From Marinimicrobium sp. C6131 (GTDB taxonomy: Bacteria > Pseudomonadota > Gammaproteobacteria > Pseudomonadales > Cellvibrionaceae): a DNA stretch of 64,000 nucleotides. Positions within the stretch are counted from its first letter, which is position 1. Every line of letters begins with the position of its first letter. Under the pieces are notes generated by a model, which saw only the letters and a program-made list of their open reading frames with translations, did no database searches and was not told the DNA's origin. The position numbers and the translations under genes were made by a program. The DNA lies in the NCBI RefSeq assembly GCF_026153455.1, contig NZ_CP110629.1, positions 3,658,001 through 3,722,000 on the forward strand. The letters are read 5' to 3'. Positions 16,574 through 25,550 of the stretch are shown one piece after another.

Positions 16574-17449
16574 ATGTTCGATAACGACTTACTGCACCGT
16601 TTTCTGTTCGATGAATGCGACGTCCGGGGTGAAATTGTCACTCTGGGCGACAGCTACCGGGAGGTCATGAACAACAACCCCTATCCGGATGGCGTGCGTG
16701 AGCTGCTCGGAGAATTCCTGGCGGCGGTGGCGCTGCTGAGCAATACCCTGAAGTTCAACGGCATGATCAGCCTTCAGGCCCAGGGCGATGGTGCGGTCAG
16801 TATGGTGATGGCCGAATGCGACTACCACAAGAATCTGCGCGGTATTATTCGTCTGAAGGACGCCAACGACCGGCCTCAGGGGCATGGTGTGGGAGAGTTG
16901 CTGGGCAAAGGCATCATGGCCATCACCATCGAGCCGGAGCAGGGCGAGCGCTATCAGGGGGTGGTGCCCATGGACAGCGACAGCCTGGCGGAGTGTCTTG
17001 AGCATTACTTTTACCAGTCAGAGCAGCTCAAAACCCGGCTGTGGTTCGCCACCGGTGATCATGCCTGTACCGGACTGATGCTCCAGGCGCTACCGACCCA
17101 GAAGCAGGCGGAGCCGGACGAGAACCGGGATCACTGGGAGACCCTGGGAACCCTGGCCTCGACGGTCAAGTCCGAGGAGTTGCTGGGGCTGCCCCATGCC
17201 GATGTCCTGTATCGGCTGTTCAACGAGTATCAGTTGCGCCTGTTCGATCCCAGCGAGCTGCGTTTTCGCTGCAGTTGTTCCCGCGAGCGCAGTGCCAATG
17301 CACTGCTCTCACTGGGGCGCGAAGAGGTGGACCAGTTGCTGATTGAGCAGGGGGGCAAGATCAGCATCGATTGTCAGTTCTGCAATCAGCATTATTCATT
17401 CAATGCCGGCGATATCCGGGAACTGCTGGGCGATCAGACGCTGCACTGA
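16574..17449 (+). CDS. hslO: Redox-regulated chaperone Hsp33
   Basis: A 291-residue holdase chaperone switched on by oxidative unfolding. The four zinc-binding cysteines are present as CSCSRER (CxC) and CQFC (CxxC) in the last 60 residues. The N-terminal substrate-binding domain shows DLLHRFLFDECDVRGE and GMISLQAQGDG. The 87-bp gap after hslR may hold a separate promoter. It is the last gene of the conserved nudE-yrfG-hslR-hslO block; pckA, its neighbour in enterobacteria, is absent. Confidence 0.96.
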   Translation: MFDNDLLHRFLFDECDVRGEIVTLGDSYREVMNNNPYPDGVRELLGEFLAAVALLSNTLKFNGMISLQAQGDGAVSMVMAECDYHKNLRGIIRLKDANDRPQGHGVGELLGKGIMAITIEPEQGERYQGVVPMDSDSLAECLEHYFYQSEQLKTRLWFATGDHACTGLMLQALPTQKQAEPDENRDHWETLGTLASTVKSEELLGLPHADVLYRLFNEYQLRLFDPSELRFRCSCSRERSANALLSLGREEVDQLLIEQGGKISIDCQFCNQHYSFNAGDIRELLGDQTLH

Positions 17450-17467
17450 AAAATCTTTATTGTCACC

Positions 17468-17497
17468 TTGACAATATCGCGAATCCGGTCTTATACT
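17468..17497 (+). promoter_or_regulatory. Strong sigma-70 promoter
   Basis: A perfect -35 TTGACA (17468-17473) and a near-perfect -10 TATACT (17492-17497) are separated by 18 bp. It lies just after hslO and before a 150-180-bp non-coding stretch that ends in a terminator, not before a gene. Confidence 0.65.
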
Positions 17498-17503
17498 CAT
17501 TAT

Positions 17504-17679
17504 TACCATAAGCGATGTCCCTGGTGTGGCGTGGGCCCGTCCCCTTTCAGGGCTCCCGCCCGGGTTGCAGGCACCCCTTGCGACCGCCAGGCAGAGCTGT
17601 GTCTTGGTAGACGTTGTTTTGGTTGTATCTTTTGTTCTCTCCATGTTTTGCCGGGCTGCGTTGGTAGCCCGGCTTTTTT
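17504..17679 (+). ncRNA. Candidate small RNA between hslO and the mannose isomerase gene
   Basis: Transcription from the promoter at 17468-17497 would start near 17504 and end at the Rho-independent terminator at 17650-17679, giving about 175 nt. No frame in it has a ribosome site. The 5' part can pair over a distance (CCCTGG near 17519 with CCAGG near 17587) and contains GC-rich complementary blocks, while the 3' part is U-rich. No known RNA family (6S, tmRNA, SRP, RsmY/Z) was recognised. It could also be an untranslated leader remnant. Confidence 0.4.
17650..17679 (+). terminator. Rho-independent terminator of the candidate small RNA
   Basis: GCCGGGCT and AGCCCGGC form an 8-bp GC-rich stem around GCGTTGGT, followed by six T. 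Confidence 0.8.
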
Positions 17680-17732
17680 CGTTCTGGTTTCCTGACTTTC
17701 TGATTCGCTGACCGGGAATTTTCCGGAATGTG

Positions 17733-17761
17733 TTGAAACCGGTTACAAAAGTGCGCACAAT
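17733..17761 (+). promoter_or_regulatory. LacI-type operator over a promoter, upstream of mannose isomerase
   Basis: TGAAACCGGTTACA (17734-17747) is one of three near-identical 14-bp palindromes in this locus; the others are at 22136 and 24224. It overlaps a candidate promoter, TTGAAA at 17733-17738 with CACAAT at 17756-17761 and a 17-bp spacer, so binding would block it. A central CG flanked by AAC/GTT arms is typical of LacI-family sites. The LacI gene at 19196 is the likely binder (inference). Confidence 0.6.
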
Positions 17762-17898
17762 ACCACCCTGATGGGCACGAGACGTGGGTTATCCTGCGGT
17801 AAACCGATTTCATCCTGTGCCGATCAGTGCCGCTGTGGGCGTCGCCAGGATCGGCGGCTGTGCGCGGTGAGCTTTTTACCCAAGCTGTTGTACCCTTT

Positions 17899-17933
17899 CA
17901 CCCCGGCTGTTCCCAGCCGGGGTGCTTTATTTC
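17899..17933 (+). terminator. Terminator-like hairpin in the leader of the mannose isomerase gene
   Basis: CACCCCGGCTG and CAGCCGGGGTG form an 11-bp stem around TTCC, then C and TTTATTT. It lies about 130 nt downstream of the operator-controlled promoter and 94 nt before the isomerase start, so the promoter and gene are separated by a stop signal. It may be an attenuator or end a separate short transcript. Confidence 0.55.
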
Positions 17934-18026
17934 GGGGGTGCTCTGCAATGCCTTCATGGGTAAACTGTCGTCGGTGCGAAAGCACCCCTCATTCCTGATG
18001 AACCTGTATGGCTGGAAATACCGGAT

Positions 18027-19178
18027 ATGACTCACACCCTCAAGGACGCGGCCGAGCGTCTCGAGCGCTGGATCGCCCAAGAATCGCTGCCACTATGGCA
18101 GCAGGTTGGCCTGAACCCTGAGCAAGGGGGGCATTGGGAGGCTCTGAATGCCGATGGTTCCATCGACCGTGGCGCCAATATCCGGGTGCGTGTGCAGGCC
18201 CGACAGGCGTTTGCATTTGCGTTTTCCACCGCGCGCGGCTGGTGCGACGGCGAGGCCATGGCCCGCCAACTGATGCGCTTTGTGGTCGAGCGGGCGGCCC
18301 ATCCCCACGCGGGGGGCGGCTTTACCCACCTGATGAGTCCGGACTTCCAGGTCATTGATCAGAAGCAGGATCTGTACGATCACGCGTTTTTCCTGCTCGC
18401 CTATGCCTGGTGTTACCGGGCGTTTGGGGACAAGGCTTATCTGGACGGCGCCGAGACGCTGATGAGCCATCTGGATCGGTGCTTCGCCTCGGTGCATGGC
18501 GGTTGGACGGAAGGCGACTACGAGTATGAGCAGCGTCGTCAGAACCCCCATATGCATTTGTTCGAGGCCATGATGGCGCTCCATGAAGCCAGTGGTGACG
18601 GGAAGTGGCTGGCCCGGGCCGGCGAGTTGTTTGCGCTGTTTCAAACGCGCTTCTTCGACCCGGAGCGGGCTGTGCTGTTCGAGTTTTTTGAAGAAGACTG
18701 GCGCCTGAAGCACGCTCCTGAGCAGGCACCGGTGGAGCCGGGGCACATGTTCGAATGGGTGTGGTTGCTGGACTGGTACCACCGCCTGAGTGGGCACCCG
18801 GTCGATGTCTATACCGAGGCGCTGTATCGCCGGGGGTTGGCCATTGGCCAGGTGGGCTCTGGCCTGGTGCTGGATGAGGTGCTGCCCGACGGTACGCCTC
18901 TCAAAAACACCAAGCGCTGCTGGGGGCTGACCGAGTTGATCAAGGGCAGTCTGGTGCGCGCCCGTGCCGGCGATCCGGAGGCGGAAGCCCGGGCCGTGCG
19001 AGCGATTGATGATCTGTTCACCTACTACCTGACCGCAACCACGCCCGGCGCCTATGTTGATCAGCGCGGTGCCGATGATGAGGTGGTGTTGGACAAGGCG
19101 CCCGCCAGCACCCTGTACCATCTGGTGGTGCTGGCCGCCGAGGTGGCGGACTACGTTAAAGGTCGGGTCGGCCTCTAG
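18027..19178 (+). CDS. AGE-family D-mannose isomerase
   Basis: A 383-residue (alpha/alpha)6-barrel protein of the N-acylglucosamine 2-epimerase family. QDLYDHAFFLLAYAWCYRAF, the HMFEWVWLLDWYHRL helix and late ALYRRGLAIG, TKRCWGLTELIKG are the positions of the family's paired catalytic His and Glu. Among the subfamilies it most resembles D-mannose isomerases (mannose to fructose). The mannose context fits: a GH130 phosphorylase and a disaccharide 2-epimerase lie in the same locus. YihS-type sulfoquinovose or aldose isomerase activity is an alternative. It has a LacI-type operator upstream. Confidence 0.82.
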   Translation: MTHTLKDAAERLERWIAQESLPLWQQVGLNPEQGGHWEALNADGSIDRGANIRVRVQARQAFAFAFSTARGWCDGEAMARQLMRFVVERAAHPHAGGGFTHLMSPDFQVIDQKQDLYDHAFFLLAYAWCYRAFGDKAYLDGAETLMSHLDRCFASVHGGWTEGDYEYEQRRQNPHMHLFEAMMALHEASGDGKWLARAGELFALFQTRFFDPERAVLFEFFEEDWRLKHAPEQAPVEPGHMFEWVWLLDWYHRLSGHPVDVYTEALYRRGLAIGQVGSGLVLDEVLPDGTPLKNTKRCWGLTELIKGSLVRARAGDPEAEARAVRAIDDLFTYYLTATTPGAYVDQRGADDEVVLDKAPASTLYHLVVLAAEVADYVKGRVGL

Positions 19179-19195
19179 GCGGGCGCCCACCCTGA

Positions 19196-20233
19196 TCAGG
19201 AGGCGGGGGTGACCTTTTTGGGGGTGTTGGGCAGTTCGGCGCCCGGTGCCGGGGCGGTACTTTTGCGGATAATGAACTCCGTCGGTAACACGCACTCGGT
19301 CTGGGTCAGAGGTTCGCCTTCAATGATTTTGAGCAGCATGTCCATGGCCATTTTGCCCATTTCCTCGGCGGGCTGGGACATGGTGGTCAGGCTCGGATCG
19401 GTGTACTTGGCGTAGGCGATATCGTCAAAACCGGTGACCGACATATCTTCCGGCACCCGGATGCCCTGGGACTTCAGCGTCTGAATGGCGCCAATGGCCA
19501 TTTCGTCATTGGTGGAGAAGATGGCGGTGGGCCGGTTTTTCATGTGGCAGAACTGAAAGGCGCTGTTCAGGCCCGACCACATGGTGAAGTCGCCTTCGGC
19601 CACCAGGTCCGGGTCGAATGGAATGCCGTGTTCGGCCAGGCTTTCTTTATACCCTTTCATCCGATCGATGGCGTGCGGGTTGTCCTTCAGGCCCGAGATG
19701 GCGCCGATGCGTCGGTGCCCCAGAGAGATCAGGTAATCCACGATGGTTTTTGCCGCGCCCCGGTTGTCGATGCGCACCGACGGACCGGTGGTGTACTCAC
19801 AGCCACAGGCGTTGACCGTGGCGATGTCCGGCGGAATCACATTGTGGGTTTTTTCCGAGTGGGGGCGCAGTTGCAGCAGGCCGTCCGCCAGCCGGGTTTC
19901 CACCCGGCGGATGTACTCCAGCTCACGCTCCGGCGTGCCCCGGGTATCCCCGAGCAGGACCGCGTAGCCCTTTTGTTGGGCGCGGTCCTCGATGGCGCGG
20001 ATGACCAGAGAGTAAAAGGGGTTGGCGATGTCCGGGACCAGTACCACGATGGCGTAAGAGCGCGCCGAGCGGAAGTTGCGGGCCAGCATGTTGGGTCGGT
20101 AGCCGACCTTTTCGATGGCGCGGTGCACCTTGTTCATGGCCTCTTCGGAGACCTTTTCGGGCATGCTCAGGGCACGTGATACCGTGGCGACGGAGACACC
20201 CGCCTCGCGGGCGACATCTCGAATGCTGGACAT
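19196..20233 (-). CDS. LacI family transcriptional regulator
   Basis: A 345-residue repressor with the N-terminal HTH SIRDVAREAGVSVATVSRAL, the hinge helix YRPNMLARNFRSARS and a periplasmic-binding-protein-like sugar-sensing domain (VLVPDIANPFYSLVIRAIED ... VTGFDDIAYAKYTDPSLTT). It ends 17 bp from the convergent isomerase gene. It most likely represses the three transcription units carrying the AACCGGTT-type operators, with a mannose-derived sugar as inducer. No such operator was found in front of the regulator itself. Confidence 0.9.
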   Translation of the reverse strand: MSSIRDVAREAGVSVATVSRALSMPEKVSEEAMNKVHRAIEKVGYRPNMLARNFRSARSYAIVVLVPDIANPFYSLVIRAIEDRAQQKGYAVLLGDTRGTPERELEYIRRVETRLADGLLQLRPHSEKTHNVIPPDIATVNACGCEYTTGPSVRIDNRGAAKTIVDYLISLGHRRIGAISGLKDNPHAIDRMKGYKESLAEHGIPFDPDLVAEGDFTMWSGLNSAFQFCHMKNRPTAIFSTNDEMAIGAIQTLKSQGIRVPEDMSVTGFDDIAYAKYTDPSLTTMSQPAEEMGKMAMDMLLKIIEGEPLTQTECVLPTEFIIRKSTAPAPGAELPNTPKKVTPAS

Positions 20234-20318
20234 AGCGTAACTCGTTTATTGGATTGGACGGCCGACAGGTCAGCCTTACAAGGTACCGTATTCCGCGGCT
20301 GGCGCCAATCCCTTCGCA

Positions 20319-21905
20319 TCAGCTGTCGCTGACCCCCGCTTCGCGGCGGCGCAGGCGCAGTTCATATTCTATCTGATTCATGCGCTCGGCGTTTAACGGA
20401 TACACCACCAGCAGCAAAATGGCCAGGAAGGCGAACAGGGCCGGAATCCAGCTCATCAGATGCACCATACCGGCGGTGGCCGCCTTGATGGTATCCGGGT
20501 CGGTGCCAACATAGCCGTAGCCGGCCAGTACGACCAACACCAGCGCCCCGGCGAAGCCGCCGCCGGTTTTCTGGATGAAGGTACCCGCCGAGTAGAACAG
20601 CCCCGTCGCCCGGCGCCCGTGTTTCCACTCGGAATAGTCCGCCGTGTCGCCGAGCATGCTGAAGGTGAGCACCGGCATGAAGGCGGCGAAAAATTCTGCA
20701 GCGCCACCAATCACAAATACCCAGAGGTATTGCTCGGGCGGCAGGAAAACAATGAGGCACGTCAACGCACCGCTGACGGCCAGGGAAATGATAAACAGGG
20801 TTTTCTTGCCCAGCAGTCGGCCCAGGTAACCGGCGGTCAGCGCCGCGACAATGGACACCGCCAGCAGCACCATGAAGTAGATCCCGGCCAGGGCCGCGTC
20901 GCCCACGTAGTGGGTGAAGTAATAGGCCACTACGCCGTACTTGATGCCGTTAAACAGCATGGTCAGAAAGCCCAGACCCAGAACCATCAGCCAGGGTTTG
21001 TTGGTGAGCAGGTCGATCAGGTCCCGCTGTGACGGGGTGGTGGCGCTCTCGGGCATGCGGATCAGGCGCCGTACAAAATAGCCGGTACCCGCCAGAACCA
21101 GCAGACACACCAGCCCGGTGATGGTCGGGTCGAGGGTATAGCGGGCATCCGGGCCCTGGGTCAGGCTGTAGAAAAAAGCCGATATGGCCATCAGTGGCAC
21201 AATGATCAGGGGCAGGTTGAACGCCAGATCCTTCAGTTCCTGGCCGAGAGACGCCTGGTTGGCTGCCGACTCGACCCGTTCACGAGTGGTGACGAAGGTG
21301 ATGATACAGAGTGTGACCAGCAGTGCCGCGAACACGTACATGGTCCGCTGGTACCCTTGGGCGGAATCGCCCTGGCCAAAATACTCCACCATCATGGGGG
21401 TGAAGCCCATCACCAGAATGCCGCCCAGAAAGGCGCCGGCAAAACGGTAGCCGGAGAGCACGCTGCGCTCATTGTGACTGGGGGTCATTACGCCCATCAG
21501 GGCGGAGTAGGGGACGTTGTTCACCGTGTAGGCCAGGGTCAGGCCGATGTAGGTGAAGTAGGCCCAGACCAGCTTCATCTCGGGGCTGAGGTCGGGGGCG
21601 GTAAAGGCCAGCACCATAAACAGGCCCAGCACCGGGGCGGACCAGAGAATCCAGGGGCGGAAGCGCCCGTGGCGGGACTGGGTACGGTCAGCCACCATGC
21701 CCATCACAATGTCGGTCATACCGTCCGACAGGCGTACCAACAATAGCAGTAGCGCCGCGGCCGCGGCGGAAATGCCGAGGGTGTCGGTATAGAAAATGGC
21801 GAGGTAGGGCAGTGCACCGCGCCATACCAGATTGGCGGCGGCATCACCCATGGCGTAGCCGGATTTCTCGAGAAGCGATAGTTTGTGCTGGGAAGGTTCG
21901 TTCAC
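20319..21905 (-). CDS. GPH family sugar:cation symporter (MFS)
   Basis: A 528-residue, 12-helix inner-membrane transporter of the glycoside-pentoside-hexuronide family (MelB/XynB-like). The N-terminus KLSLLEKSGYAMGDAAANLVW and RLSDGMTDIVMGMVADRTQSRHGRFRPWILW are family signatures, with the cation-site Asp residues in the latter. I chose the GTG at 21903-21905, which follows GAGGT by a few bases; an in-frame ATG at 21917 lacks a ribosome site. It is divergent from the SSS symporter and shares the operator at 22136. The substrate is probably mannobiose or mannooligosaccharides. Confidence 0.88.
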   Translation of the reverse strand: MNEPSQHKLSLLEKSGYAMGDAAANLVWRGALPYLAIFYTDTLGISAAAAALLLLLVRLSDGMTDIVMGMVADRTQSRHGRFRPWILWSAPVLGLFMVLAFTAPDLSPEMKLVWAYFTYIGLTLAYTVNNVPYSALMGVMTPSHNERSVLSGYRFAGAFLGGILVMGFTPMMVEYFGQGDSAQGYQRTMYVFAALLVTLCIITFVTTRERVESAANQASLGQELKDLAFNLPLIIVPLMAISAFFYSLTQGPDARYTLDPTITGLVCLLVLAGTGYFVRRLIRMPESATTPSQRDLIDLLTNKPWLMVLGLGFLTMLFNGIKYGVVAYYFTHYVGDAALAGIYFMVLLAVSIVAALTAGYLGRLLGKKTLFIISLAVSGALTCLIVFLPPEQYLWVFVIGGAAEFFAAFMPVLTFSMLGDTADYSEWKHGRRATGLFYSAGTFIQKTGGGFAGALVLVVLAGYGYVGTDPDTIKAATAGMVHLMSWIPALFAFLAILLLVVYPLNAERMNQIEYELRLRRREAGVSDS

Positions 21906-22135
21906 TGAACACCTCATTATTTATTATGTGGTTGTGTGGAAGCCGGAGCCTGTGCCGATTGCGGGAGGCGCCTGCAGGAGGCGGCATCCCTCAGGCCCAC
22001 AGGGTTCTCTGATGTGGTCCCTGCGACTGTAAGCGGAGCTAGGATAATCGCCTCTCCCGAGGTTGTACAGCCGGATGAGAGGTTGGATGCCAGTGATCGG
22101 GGGTGTGCGGGCGGAGCGGCGCTTGCAATGCATTG

Positions 22136-22149
22136 TGGAACCGGTTACA
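22136..22149. promoter_or_regulatory. LacI-type operator between the two symporter genes
   Basis: TGGAACCGGTTACA differs by one base from the site at 17734. It sits in the 360-bp divergent region between the GPH (-) and SSS (+) symporters, 120 bp before the SSS start, and could control both. No other gene or RNA was seen in this region. Confidence 0.6.
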
Positions 22150-22268
22150 TTTGCGCCTCTTTCAGCGTTCACGGGGCGTTTTGCCGTGCCGTGAATGGCC
22201 ATGACAACGGGATCGGCACTCAACACGGGTTGACCGCGACCCCGTCAATAATAATGGGACTCTTCACT

Positions 22269-24143
22269 ATGCAGTTCAATCTCGCCCCGTTGGATCTCGC
22301 GATCATCCTGCTGTACGGCGTTGCCACCCTCGGGGTGGGTCTGTGGGTGTCGCGTCGGGCTTCGGACAATATCCGCAGTTATTTTCTGGGTGGCAACAAA
22401 CTGCGCTGGTATTACCTGGGTATTTCCAACGCCTCCGGGCAATTCGATATCAGCGGTACCATGTGGCTGGTGTCGTTGCTGTTCATCTATGGGCTGACCA
22501 GCATCTACATTCCCTGGCTCTGGCCGGTGTTCAACCAGATTTTCCTGATGGTTTTCCTCTCGGTGTGGTTGCGCCGCTCCGGGGTGATGACTGGCGCGGA
22601 ATGGATCACTTTCCGGTTTGGAGATGGTCTGGGCGCGCGCCTCTCACACCTGAGCGTGGTGGCCTTCGCACTGATTGGCGTGCTGAGCTTTCTGGCCTAC
22701 GGTTTTATCGGGATCGGCAAGTTCGCCGCCGTGTTTCTGCCCTGGCAATTACATCCCGACACTTACTGGAATGAAATCTATTACGGTCTGATCATCACGG
22801 CGGTCACGACGGTGTATGTGGTCAAGGGCGGCATGTTCAGTGTGGTATTCACCGAGGTGCTGCAGTTCTTCATCATGACCATCGCCTGTGTGGCGGTGGG
22901 TATCATTGCCATGCAGCAGGTCTCCCCCGAGGTGTTGCAGGCGATCATCCCCGACGGGTGGACCAGTGTGGGCATTGGGTGGACGCTCGATCTGGACTGG
23001 GGCGGTACCCTGGAAGCGGCCAACGCACGCATCGCCGCCGACGGCTACGATCTGTTTGGTGTGTTCTTCATGCTCATGTTGCTCAAGGGCATTCTGGTGA
23101 GCATGGCGGGCCCGGCGCCCAACTACGATATGCAACGCATTCTCTCTGCCCAGTCACCCGTTGAAGCGGCCAAGGTCAGTTGGTTTGTCAATGTGGTGAT
23201 GCTGTTTCCGCGCTATATGCTGATTACCGGCCTGACGGTTCTGGCGCTGGCCTTTTTCATGGACGATCTGCGGGCCATGGGCGATGCGGTGGATTTTGAG
23301 CAGATACTGCCGTTAGCCATGAAGCACTATGTTCCCACGGGTTTACTCGGGCTGCTGATTGCCGGCTTGCTGGCCGCGTTCATGTCCACTTTTGCCGCGA
23401 CCACCAATGCGGCGCCGGCCTATGTGGTCAATGATATCTACAAGCGCTATATCAACGATGAGGCCGAGCCGAAGCGCTATGTCTATTTGAGCTATCTGGT
23501 CTCCATCGCATTTGTGGTGGTGGGCGTTGGCATTGGGCTGTTTATCCCCACGCTGCACGAAATCATTTCCTGGATTGTCAGTGGGCTCTACGGTGCCTAC
23601 GCGGCCTCCAATGTGCTGAAGTGGTATTGGTGGCGCTTTAACGGTTACGGATACTTCTTTGGCATGGTGGTGGGGTTGATCATTGCCCTGGCGCTGCCGG
23701 CGATGACCGATCTGGACCCGCTGTACGCCTTCCCCTACATGTTGGTGGCCTGTCTGCTGGCCTGCGTGCTGGCATCGTTACTGACCGCGCCGGATGATAT
23801 CGAGGTGCTCAAGCGTTTCTATGTGAAAGTGCGTCCCTGGGGGTTCTGGGGGCCGGTGCGAGAAGCGGTGCAGGCCGACCATCCCGGGGTGAAGGTCAAC
23901 CCGCACTTTGCCCGCGATGCGCTCAATGTGGTGGTGGGGGTGGTGTGGCAAACCGCTCTGGTGGCGATGCCGATCTTCATGGTGATCCAGCACTGGCAGG
24001 AGTTCGCGCTGGCCACACTGGTGGTCGTGCTGACCAGCCTGTTTCTGTGGCGCAACTGGTGGTGCAAGCTGGAGGATTATCCGGACGATATGCCCGCCGA
24101 GATGGTCCGGGAAGCGGACGCCCATATTGTCTCCAGGCATTGA
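22269..24143 (+). CDS. Sodium:solute symporter (SSS family)
   Basis: A 624-residue transporter with about 13-14 membrane helices of the SSS family (SglT/PutP fold). The first helix LDLAIILLYGVATLGVGLWVSRR is followed by the typical YFLGGNKLRWYYLGISNASGQFD, and AAFMSTFAATTNAAPAYVVNDIY is the conserved helix-8 region with the sodium-site Ser/Thr. The frame extends far upstream with poor coding character; I use the ATG at 22269. It probably takes up mannose, mannobiose or a related sugar with Na+, in line with its neighbours and a marine habitat. Confidence 0.88.
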   Translation: MQFNLAPLDLAIILLYGVATLGVGLWVSRRASDNIRSYFLGGNKLRWYYLGISNASGQFDISGTMWLVSLLFIYGLTSIYIPWLWPVFNQIFLMVFLSVWLRRSGVMTGAEWITFRFGDGLGARLSHLSVVAFALIGVLSFLAYGFIGIGKFAAVFLPWQLHPDTYWNEIYYGLIITAVTTVYVVKGGMFSVVFTEVLQFFIMTIACVAVGIIAMQQVSPEVLQAIIPDGWTSVGIGWTLDLDWGGTLEAANARIAADGYDLFGVFFMLMLLKGILVSMAGPAPNYDMQRILSAQSPVEAAKVSWFVNVVMLFPRYMLITGLTVLALAFFMDDLRAMGDAVDFEQILPLAMKHYVPTGLLGLLIAGLLAAFMSTFAATTNAAPAYVVNDIYKRYINDEAEPKRYVYLSYLVSIAFVVVGVGIGLFIPTLHEIISWIVSGLYGAYAASNVLKWYWWRFNGYGYFFGMVVGLIIALALPAMTDLDPLYAFPYMLVACLLACVLASLLTAPDDIEVLKRFYVKVRPWGFWGPVREAVQADHPGVKVNPHFARDALNVVVGVVWQTALVAMPIFMVIQHWQEFALATLVVVLTSLFLWRNWWCKLEDYPDDMPAEMVREADAHIVSRH

Positions 24144-24223
24144 TGGCAGATGGTCCGTGCGTCTGAGTGAAACAGAAGCGGTCGCAGGGACCATCGAGTG
24201 GCCCGAAACCTTGCAATCCGGGT

Positions 24224-24237
24224 TGTAACCGATTACA
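24224..24237. promoter_or_regulatory. LacI-type operator before the GH130 gene
   Basis: TGTAACCGATTACA, a perfect inverted repeat apart from the centre and close to the sites at 17734 and 22136. It lies 80 bp after the SSS gene and 128 bp before the GH130 start. Confidence 0.6.
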
Positions 24238-24365
24238 TTAGGTGGCATCACGGGGTGTCGGCCGGCTTCATCCGGCCCGTGCTCCATACGTTACGCCGAA
24301 TACGACTTTCGAATACTTGCCGGGCGGCTCGCCTTTGCCCGGTCAACTGTCAGGACCCCTTGTAC

Positions 24366-25550
24366 ATGAGCGATTTTCAACAAGCCGTGCGGTCGCTGCT
24401 GAGCGACCATGAAACTCTGATTACCCGCAAGAACCAGCCTGTCCCGGGTGGCAACGGTATTTACCAGCGTTGGCAATACCCGATTCTGACCGCTGCGCAT
24501 ACGCCGGTGTTCTGGCGTTATGACCTGAATCCGGCCAGCAATCCTCACCTGATGGAGCGGCTGGGGGTGAATGCCACGTTCAATTCCGGAGCGCTTTTCT
24601 GGGAGGGCAAATACCTTCTGGCGGTGCGTGTGGAAGGCGATGACCGGAAGTCCTTTTTTGCGATCGCCGAGAGTCCCAACGGGGTGGACAACTTCCGTTT
24701 TCGGGAATACCCCATCACGCTGCCGGAAACCGAACGGCCCGATACCAATGTCTACGACATGCGGCTGACTGCCCACGAAGACGGCTATATCTACGGCCTG
24801 TTCTGTACCGAACGCAAAGACGAACGCCGGCCCGATGACCTGTCGGCGGCGGAGGCTCAGTGCGGCATAGCGCGGACCAGGGATCTGGTGAGCTGGGAGC
24901 GGCTGCCGGACCTCATCACCTATTCCGGTCAACAGCGCAACGTCGTTCTGCATCCGGAGTTTGTGGACGGTCAATACGCGCTGTACACCCGCCCACAAGA
25001 CGGTTTTATCAGCGTGGGTAAAGGCGGTGGCATCGGCTGGGGGCTGTGCCGCTCGATGGACAGCGCCGAGATCAAAAACGAAGTGATTGTCGACGGCAAG
25101 GAATACCACACCATCAAGGAAGTGAAAAACGGTCAGGGCCCGGCGCCCATCAAAACCGATCACGGCTGGCTGCATCTGGCCCACGGGGTGCGCAACACTG
25201 CCGCGGGGTTGCGTTACGTGCTGTACGTGTTCATGACCGAGCTGGAGCGACCCTGGGTGGTCACCCATCGCCCCGGCGGTCATTTTATTGCCCCCAAAGG
25301 GGATGAGCGGGTGGGGGATGTATCCAATGTGGCGTTTGCCAATGGCTGGATCGTCAACGACAACAACGAGGTGTTCATCTATTACGCCTCATCCGATACC
25401 CGCATGCATGTGGCGACATCGACCGTCGACAAACTGGTGGATTATGCGATCAATACGCCGGAGGATGGGCTGCGTTCTGCGGCGTCGGTGGCAACGCGAA
25501 AGCAACTGATTGAGGCCAACCTCAAGCTGCTGGAAGGAATGAAAAACTGA
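24366..25550 (+). CDS. 4-O-beta-D-mannosyl-D-glucose phosphorylase (GH130)
   Basis: A 394-residue cytoplasmic GH130 phosphorylase: Man-beta-1,4-Glc plus phosphate gives mannose 1-phosphate and glucose. The run YPILTAAHTPVFWRYDLNPA, SNPHLMERLGVNATFNSGA and LAVRVEGDDRKSFFAIAESP is characteristic of mannosylglucose phosphorylases (GH130 subfamily 1), as is RPDTNVYDMRLTAHEDGYIY with the catalytic Asp. The ATG at 24366 is the start; upstream frame extends through the operator. It overlaps the epimerase gene by 1 bp (TGATG), fitting the two-step mannobiose pathway. Confidence 0.93.
   Translation: MSDFQQAVRSLLSDHETLITRKNQPVPGGNGIYQRWQYPILTAAHTPVFWRYDLNPASNPHLMERLGVNATFNSGALFWEGKYLLAVRVEGDDRKSFFAIAESPNGVDNFRFREYPITLPETERPDTNVYDMRLTAHEDGYIYGLFCTERKDERRPDDLSAAEAQCGIARTRDLVSWERLPDLITYSGQQRNVVLHPEFVDGQYALYTRPQDGFISVGKGGGIGWGLCRSMDSAEIKNEVIVDGKEYHTIKEVKNGQGPAPIKTDHGWLHLAHGVRNTAAGLRYVLYVFMTELERPWVVTHRPGGHFIAPKGDERVGDVSNVAFANGWIVNDNNEVFIYYASSDTRMHVATSTVDKLVDYAINTPEDGLRSAASVATRKQLIEANLKLLEGMKN

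Noticed and set aside
17504..17679. Identification of the candidate RNA as 6S, RsmY/Z or tmRNA
   Set aside because: No family-specific sequence (6S open bubble, repeated GGA loops, tmRNA ends) could be found.
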